NCBI GenBank assembly: GCA_030762175.1
Contig: CM060833.1
Location: forward strand, 163,525,001 to 163,589,000
Direction: 5' to 3'
DNA: 64,000 nt
Origin: Metallyticus violacea
Taxonomy: Eukaryota > Arthropoda > Insecta > Mantodea > Metallyticidae
Under the pieces are notes generated by a model. The model did not search any database. It saw nothing but the letters and a program-made list of their open reading frames with translations, and was not told the DNA's origin. Numbering within the stretch: the stretch's first letter is position 1; every line of letters begins with the position of its first letter. A program made the translations under genes and the position numbers. This document shows, one piece after another, positions 57,319-64,000 of this stretch.

Positions 57319-58469
57319 TTTGTTCCCTGAGCATTTGATTTTGCTATCTAGTGTTACATTAAGAAAAAGCTTATCTGTGAAATGTAATTTTTACTTTTCC
57401 ATTAATTTGAGTAATAAGACCAGTCCAAGGCATGTTTTGATATCCGTTTTTGTTTAATTTCTCATTCAGTCGTGCATTGGACATTGAATGATGCAGACAT
57501 TTGCTGTCTTATACTGGACACTTACTTGTACAAATTATTGTTTCTTTCATTCTTTCTTTTTTCTTTTCCTTTATTTTTCTTTCTTTCTTTCTTTCTTTCT
57601 TTTTCACCAGAAGATGAATAGTTTATGCGAAACTAACTCTGTTAAACTGTTTTCCTAGGCAGCTGTGACTTACAACCAAGCTTTAAGCCATCATTATTGA
57701 TATCATCGGATAAGAGCAACAGCTTCTGCAACATCTACCAATTTAATCTTCAAATTAGAAAGTTTTACATTCTGTTATTAATTGTTATAAGAACTACAAG
57801 AAAAGCATGAGGACGATAAACCTTAAAATTATTACTTTGTAAGATAGTTGCAGTAAACACAGCTGTTATCTGAATTTAGACATTGTATATATAGAGTGAG
57901 GCAAATTTAAAAAGTCGGCAGGTTACCCTTTCACCATCGCCGAAAGGGTAATCTCAGGGCGCTACACTTCTTCATCTTTTTAAACTTGGGTACCACAATT
58001 AAAAAATAAATAATATAGCATTCACCATTCTTACAGAAGGTGCTGGAAGAAAAATGACCCTAATGAGATCCTTTAGTGCATAAAAATCGGCGAGGGTCAA
58101 TGCTAGTTAAAAAATGAACAATACCTCCAGGAAATGCAGTCCTTCAGTCACCAGAAGTGATCTGCGTAAGGGGGGGGGGTTGTATTTACTATTGTGAGTA
58201 CAGGGGATATCTTACATGAAGAGTTGTGTTTCCTATTGGCTGATAAAATGTAATGAATTAATCTATGTACTAGTTACGAGTTTTTACAAAAACGTGAAAG
58301 CATTTTTTGGAACGAACTGTTTTATTAATTTTTGAGATATTTGCCTTTTATAAAGTTTTATTATAAGATTTATAAACTTTTCCATATGTTCAAACCAAAT
58401 CTCAAAAACATGTTTTTAAAGGCTTCAACGGCTTATTGGGGTGGTGAAAATCACTGTCCATGCAGATTT
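57319..58469. other. Copy 2 intron, no gene seen
   Basis: Contains the TTTC array. Otherwise AT-rich. AGAGTGAGGCAAATTTAAAA at 57893 could be a transposon end but has no partner. Confidence 0.5.
57541..57605. repeat. TTTC tetranucleotide array
   Basis: Pyrimidine-only run ending in five perfect TTTC units. Confidence 0.93.
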
Positions 58470-59290
58470 TATTATTATTAATTCGATGTTTTCCTCCTTC
58501 AAGTAATCAATTATTTGACGTGCTGTGTAATTTTTTTTTTTGATTGATTTATTTAAGGACGCTATTTAACAGCTCAGGTCATCAGCGTCCCATTCAACTC
58601 AGGGCGTGAAACGGCCGACAAATTTTGCTCAGAGGCCTCTCATGCTGTGTAAGAGCTAGGGCATTGTCATGATGAAGAATGATGCGACGTTTTCCGTTTT
58701 TGTTCCTGATTTCGTCGATGACTTCTGGCAAACAAATTACTGTATACCATTCAGTATTAATTGTTCTTCTATCCTCTAAAGAAATTGTTGGGACGTGCCC
58801 AGTACAACCAAAGAAACAAACGATCATTTTCTTGAAAGTGCTTCGTGAACGAACAGCTTTTGTAGGACCCGGTTCATCTTGGAACACCCACACAGTGGAT
58901 TGTTGCTTAGTTTCCGGTTCATACGAATATATCCCAGTTTCGTCACCTATTACGATGTTGTATACGGTTTTTGCAGTTTCTCGATGGAATTTTTGGAGCA
59001 TTTCATAACACCAATTAACACGAGCGGTTTTTTTTCCCTTCGGGTCAACTATGGAATGTATCGGAAACAGGTGTTTTTCACAGTTAAATTTTCATGCAAA
59101 ATCGAATGTACTGTAATCTTCGATATGCTTAAGGATGCCTCTATGTCACTGTAAGGCATATGCCGATCTTTTTCAACCAACAACATCGATGTTTTTTTTA
59201 GAATGACAACCAATTTTGGTCAACTTCATGAAATTCATCAATGACGACCACGACGAAATTCTGCAGAGCCAATTGTTAACAGTATTTTCT
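58470..59290 (-). mobile_element. Mariner D (SETMAR-type lineage) fragment, split by a SINE
   Basis: The minus-strand frame reads KTVYNIVIGDETGIYSYEPE (first catalytic Asp), STFKKMIVCFFGCTGHVPT, NTEWYTVICLPEVIDEIRNK and RRIILHHDNALALTQH (second Asp). After a SINE (58535-58645), homology resumes with IIDYLKEENIEL and then fades. The N-terminal part (59000-59290) is frameshifted. No terminal repeats were identified. The VCFFGKTGH-type block is typical of the mariner branch close to human SETMAR. Confidence 0.78.
58530..58641 (-). mobile_element. SINE S2 3' end inserted in mariner D
   Basis: Only the tail-proximal ~110 bp remain (TTGATTGATTTATTTAAGGA to CAGAGGCCTCT); the tRNA head is missing. 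TGCTGTGTAA occurs directly before and after it (58520-58529 and 58643-58653). This fits a 5'-truncated retroposition event. Confidence 0.85.
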
Positions 59291-60082
59291 GATAATTCAT
59301 TATCAAAGTTGAACTAAGCGATTCTATTGCATTGCTGTTGAGTTAGGCAATTACTTGAAAAAAAAAAATCTAAAATTGCTTTGTTTAAACGCCCAACTCG
59401 GTCAATTTCTAAGCTGCGACTGTTTTCGTCATAACAAATATCAATTGTTCCGAAAATATAGGAATGGCATATCTCAATAGCGCCACATAGTGCTCGTTTG
59501 TAAAAACTTAAAAGGCAACCCTCGAATAGCAAATGTGATGTCAGTAACAAGCTGGCTTTAATCTATTCCTAGTGAAGCAAATCTTTATTAAGATGTGTGA
59601 TGTACATAAAAACAACTGGCATTCTCTTTTGCCAGAGCAACAGAACGGGAAGCGATTTTTTCTTGCACAGTCTGTCTGTACTCTACCCCTTGCTCTATAG
59701 AGTCGCAGATAGCGTCAAGAATTGCACAAGTAGCATTATCCTCTCAGAGAAGCTGTCGCGATTAGAAGCTGTACATGTAACTATTGCACTACTATGCGCA
59801 GTACACAGGCGATATATTCTTGTTCACAATAAGAGGAATGACCTTTATCACATGAAGTAACAGCGCTTCACTTACTTTCCTCGACCTTCATCAACCCAAT
59901 TGCGCAATCAAAAGGGCAAAACAAGAACTTTCTTGTTATTCACTCACGTGTTTGTGATGCAATGTATAAACAAATGCGTAATTCCCTTGCCAACAACGCA
60001 TGAAGACCCCACATCCAGGCTTAAATAAAGCTCTGTGGCTACACTTTAACAAAAATGTAATAGGAAAATTTGACATTTAATA
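59291..60082. other. Copy 2 intron, no feature seen
   Basis: May include the 5' leader of mariner D. No end could be fixed. Confidence 0.5.
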
Positions 60083-60657
60083 CCGAGGGTGCCAAAAAAT
60101 GTATATGCACTTTCACAGTAGATATCTATTTAATATATTTCAAAGTTGAACCGAAAAACAACAGTAATGTGTAGTATGATGTTCTGTAAACAGACGTGAC
60201 TCCATATTACGTTACGTTGCTACAACAAAATGGAGCCAAGATCACCGTTTGAACAGCGGAAAGCAATTTTGAAGTGGTGTTGAAAAACCAAGAATGTTTT
60301 TAAGCTCAAAAGCAATGAAAACGTGTGAACAGAACCGCAGTTGGACTTCTACCTATGGGGAACTCTTAAGGATGTTGTGTACCGTAGAAAATCAGCTACA
60401 CTGACAGCACTTCGGGAAGAAATTGAAACGGCATCTGCTGCAATCGCTGAGGACACTTTCGCAAACGTTGCTCAATCAGTAGTTCAACGTACTCAGAAGT
60501 GTATCGATGCCGATGGTGGGCATTTTGAGCAACTGTTGTAACTGTGAAAGTCTAAGATGATTAGTGCTCATAATTTTCTGTTTGTGTGAATTCAGTTTTG
60601 TAATGTTAACACAGTTTTTCCTTTGCTTGAAGTGTGTATACATTTTGGCACCCTCTG
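60083..60657 (+). mobile_element. Family B copy 3, 575-bp MITE-like deletion derivative
   Basis: CCGAGGGTGCCAAAAAATG after TA (60081-60082) pairs with TTTTGGCACCCTCTG before TA (60658-60659). Only the leader and the C-terminal coding block (60341-60541, FYLWGTLKDVVYRRKSAT to ADGGHFEQLL) remain. It keeps both ends and could be moved by a transposase supplied in trans, but codes for nothing useful. Confidence 0.88.
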
Positions 60658-62313
60658 TACATAGTTTTCAGAGATCAGTCATTTACGGTAATTATAAAAT
60701 TAAGCTGCGCTTGCCAGCTACTTAACCTAATTTTTTTATACCTCTGTAAAATTCATAAATGTTACACTTTCTTGGCTACACATAAAATAGGGAATTAGGA
60801 GTAAAAATTAAGTAATAATAATGTATAAAAAATTTTACCGTCATTCTTTAAGCATTAATAAGCAAGAAAAACGGAAAACAAGGGTTTAAAAAAAAACTTG
60901 ATTTATCCACCTTAATGTGGTGTTCTTCATAATTATCTTTTATTTCAGCCGCAAATATTGCAATTAGAAAAAAGTTGAATAAAAGCGAATTTTATTAAGG
61001 TGAACGTTTTTAGTTAATGAATCTGTAACGTTCACTCTTAGCAGCTGTTGGTTAATCACATAGCTATCTCAACTACTGTGATAGAAGCAACATAATTAAA
61101 AATAACAATAAGCTGAGTGGGCTTCAGAAGTCAATATCATGAAAGGTACCCATACAAATTGTCGCTTCTGTATTTCTAAATACTATGACAATAAATATCA
61201 AAATATTGTTTATTTATAAAAAAGGCCAAAACGTGAACTTATGTGCACAAAAAGTGTCTTATTGTCAATAGAAACCATTTATTTAGCAGATAATTCATGT
61301 GCATACTCAGACAATGCCAAAAAAAATATATGCAAATGCATGAACTTCTGATCTCTATAATAAGTTTTCTACCCTCAAATTTGGGCGATAAGTTTCCGAA
61401 AATGCCTCGTTCGCGTATCATTTAGCATCTCAGTAGCTTCGCCATGGCATTTCCAGAACATTAAAATGGGCTCCCGTCTACTACCATCGAACTGGCTCCC
61501 CAGGGAGTGCCGATGGACTTTTGGTTTAGGACGGTTCCTAGATATCCCGAGCAGCCGTTCGACGGCAGGCAAGTAACGCTGCACTGGTCGCCGATCTGAC
61601 CTGGCCACAGGCCTACTCATTCGTTCACCGAGGTTAACCAGCGATAACCAGAACATTTAGGGTGTTCACCATCCTCCTTCCGTAAACTCAACCTCTGCCA
61701 TCAGGATACACGCCAGAGGCACTCCTAAGTAGCACGCTGCAGCCGCAGGTGGGTTGAGGGACCTCATACCCCACCGGGACACTCCCCGAAGGGAGGGGCT
61801 CGTTTCAAGTCCAGCCCTACGCGTTTCTAGTAACGTCAGAAGTTTCACGAGTACTCAAGAGTCCGCAGAGCACGCACCTGGAGCATCAGAAGAGTAACGA
61901 CAGAAGTCCCCCCCCCCATCCTTACGGGGGTACATTTCTAGACAGGTAAATTAGTTGATTGCAATTCGGAAAAAAAAATCACACACACGTGCCAAATTCG
62001 CGTGAATTTTTCAAGTAAACTCTCGCCACGCATGCCATATCGGTTGTGTCTTGTAGGGGTTTAGGGATTACAAAATTAGACGTAGTGTAAAAGTTACCTT
62101 CCTTTAATTTTCTCTGTAATATTTTTACTGGCCAATAAGCTACATAATTAATATTTAGTATCGATGTGTACTTATTAATACATATTCATTCCCTCCTCAT
62201 ATGCACATATATTAAATATAATTTCTTTTAGCTGACCTTCTGAATTTGCTGTTAGTTCACGTGGGTCAAGTATTTATACAAAGTCAATGAAACACAGGAA
62301 ACCATTTTTAATG
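60658..62313. other. Copy 2 intron around the GC-rich island
   Basis: AT-rich on either side of 61400-61925. Nothing else is recognised. Confidence 0.6.
61400..61925. other. GC-rich island in AT-rich DNA
   Basis: From about 61400 to 61925 the base composition changes sharply, to C- and G-rich text such as CCCACCGGGACACTCCCCGA. On the minus strand two frames stay open (61375-61656 with MSRPVARSDRRPVQRYLPAV, and 61666-61848 with LNPPAAAACYLGVPLACILM). They overlap nothing recognised. It ends in a C-run before a plain AT-rich region. It is probably an inserted repeat of unknown class. Confidence 0.5.
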
Positions 62314-63189
62314 CAGAGAGTGCCTAAAAAGTATACACACTGCAAGCAAAGAAAAAACCGAGTTAACATAACAAAACTGAATTAACACAAACAGAAAATG
62401 ATGAGCACTAATCATCTTAGACTTTTACAGTTACAACAGTTGCTCATAATGCCCACCATCGGCGTCGATACATTTCTGAGTACGTTGAACTACTGATTGA
62501 GCAACATTTGTGAAATAGTCCTCAGCGATTGCAGCACATGCCGTTTCAATTTCTTCCCGAAGTGCTGCCAGTGTAGCTCGTTTTCTACGGTATACAACAT
62601 CCTTAAGAGTTCCCCATAAGAAGTTCAACGGAGCTAGATCCGGAGAACGCGGTGGAAACTCAATCGGACCTCTTCATCCTAGCCAGTCCTAGCCAGTACT
62701 TTGAACGCGGGGCTTGTTGCTGTGCGAGGTCTCCCAGATCTGCTCTTGTGAATATCGCATACGGTACCATTATTCTCAAATTTGTCTCCAATGCATGCAA
62801 TTGTTACTCGCGTTGGTAATTCTGTTCTGTACACGTACACGTGTACACGTCTCCATTGCCTTTGAACTTGAACAACATTTTCGGTTTTCCAATATCACTT
62901 CAAAATTGCTTTCTGCTGTTCAAACGATAATGTTGATTCCATTTTGTTGTAGCAACGCTGGCATAACGTAATGTGAATCACGTCTGTTTACAGAACATCA
63001 TACGAAAATCTTAGTTTCATTTGTTCATTATTCATTTACCTATCACGTAGCAACGCTATCATAATGTATGTGAGTCACATCTGTTGACAGAATATCATAC
63101 TACACATTACTGTTGTTTTTCGGTTCAACTTTGAAATATATTAAATAGATATTTACTGTGAAAGTGTGTATACATTTTGACACCCTCGA
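62314..63189 (-). mobile_element. Family B copy 4, internally deleted
   Basis: The ends are CAGAGAGTGCC (62314) and GACACCCTCG (63189), followed by TA and a TG microsatellite. The C-terminal coding block (62431-62628) and the duplicated leader unit are present. The central transposase is replaced by unrelated short sequence around 62680-62900. The minus orientation places it in the copy 2 intron. Confidence 0.85.
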
Positions 63190-63190
63190 T

Positions 63191-63249
63191 ATGTGTGTGT
63201 GTGTGTGTGTTGTGTGTATGTGTGTGTGTGTGTGTGTGTGTGTTTGTGT
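63191..63249. repeat. TG dinucleotide array next to Tc1/mariner B copy 4
   Basis: About 28 TG units begin one base after the TA target duplication of the element. Confidence 0.95.
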
Positions 63250-63449
63250 TAACCAGCTGCCGGTTTTCCCAACTCTTACAGTGATGCGGGTTACCTATCA
63301 CGAAAAATTATACGGCGATTCTAGGACACTGTATATATTTTTATACAAGTTACATTTACAAATAATCTTAAAATATTCTATTAGACAGGTTTGGGACCAG
63401 CAAGTGATTTTGATGAAGATATGAAGTGTGAACTATTTCTGATACTTAC

Positions 63450-63641
63450 CTTAGTACGGCGTGTCCATGGAACATGATGCTGTAGACGAAAGGACTGTAC
63501 ACTAAAGGTCCAAAGCGTGCCCACCACGTCTTGGAGGGGTCCGGCAAGAACTGGAATATGGGAGCGAACATAGAGATGTCCAAGTCCAGAAGAGAATTGG
63601 GGTACAGATGATGGCTCATCGCATGACCCACCCTCCATTCT
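63450..63641 (-). CDS. Cyt-b5-r: Copy 2, internal exon: histidine box II
   Basis: The acceptor is GTTTCACAG and the donor CTAAG|GTAAGT. The 192-bp exon completes an arginine codon, then reads EWRVGHAMSHHLYPNSLLDLD, followed by FAPIFQFLPDPSKTWWARFG and a hydrophobic end. The HAMSHH arrangement reproduces the H-x3-HH box of copy 1. It is homologous to 10518-10709. An exon-proximal TG microsatellite and a Tc1/mariner B copy lie about 200 bp downstream. Confidence 0.94.
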
Positions 63642-64000
63642 CTGTGAAACGTTGCAAATCATTAATAATCCCATTAAGTGCTAAAAGTGTAAATCATGTA
63701 TAAAAGAAAAGTTTTTACAAGCAGAATCAGTTTTTTCTTGCAAGTTAAGGCAGATTGGTGTCTGAAAAGATTAAACGACAATGACAATGGACAACTGCAA
63801 GTTGCAACCCCAACTACGTCTCTCTTGATGAATGCCTAAAGCTCCGTGTTGTTTTTCAAAATAATCTTCCTATAAATCTATGACTTTGCACTACCTAGGT
63901 GTCAGGAGGTCATTCCAAGACCTCCGGCTTAATTTGATAGGCAAATGAAACAGTTCGTCGTATCCTATTCAAATAATAGAAGAATATGAGTTTTATAGTT
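63642..64000. other. Copy 2 intron at right edge
   Basis: Sequence upstream of the box II exon. The preceding exon is not in the window. Confidence 0.7.

Larger units (their letters stand above)
50332..64000 (-). other. Gene model 2: second cytochrome b5-related desaturase (5' end off window)
   Basis: Three minus-strand exons splice in phase: 63450-63641, 52474-52698 and 50332-50623, ending in a TAA stop. They encode box II, the HHH region, and the C-terminus with box III. Lengths and phases match copy 1 for the two comparable exons (192/192 bp and 225/219 bp). The protein sequence is clearly diverged, so this is a paralogue and not an allelic duplicate. The b5 exons and box I exon must lie beyond 64000. 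The 63450-52698 intron is 10.75 kb and contains mariner and Tc1 copies, satellite-like DNA and a long unexplained open frame. Confidence 0.93.

Overview
This is a window of AT-rich, TE-rich, intron-rich eukaryotic nuclear DNA. It is almost certainly from an insect with a large genome. Evidence: spliced metazoan exons with GT/AG boundaries, many decayed Tc1/mariner elements, two abundant tRNA-derived SINE families, and many microsatellites. The genes, repeat mix and long introns (several to 10 kb) would suit a cockroach or other blattodean, but the species is an inference. There are no bacterial-style operons, CRISPR arrays or rRNA genes.

The resident genes are two tandem, co-oriented (minus-strand) paralogues of the insect 'cytochrome b5-related' protein. 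This is an N-terminal cytochrome b5 haem domain fused to a membrane fatty-acid-desaturase-like domain with histidine boxes. Copy 1 has five exons here (18979-19185, 13525-13647, 11573-11841, 10518-10709, 2592-2810); its last exon lies off the left edge. Copy 2 has its last three exons here (63450-63641, 52474-52698, 50332-50623) and begins off the right edge. Intron positions and phases are identical where both copies can be compared. Copy 1 plus a last exon the size of copy 2's would give about 433 residues, the expected family length.

About 31 kb separates the two genes. It holds an unrecognised plus-strand exon-like frame (42772-43046), fragments of hAT-like, piggyBac-like and LINE elements, several Tc1/mariner families, two tandem-repeat arrays, and many SINEs, several with clear target-site duplications.

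The most unusual structure is at 43724-45739. A mariner element is interrupted near the start of its transposase frame by a ~0.7 kb segment flanked by a 5-bp duplication (AACAT). That segment carries, in antisense, what I recognise as the membrane-spanning exon of the cell-adhesion gene sidekick, with a frameshift. It is a host-gene fragment caught inside a transposon.

Mobile elements: five copies of mariner family A (near 3.4, 38.1, 48.7, 51.3 and 55.8 kb), four copies of Tc1/mariner family B (7.0, 22.2, 60.1 and 62.3 kb), and single copies or fragments of at least five other Tc1/mariner lineages. There are also LINE reverse-transcriptase remnants and four SINE types. All the transposases appear broken.
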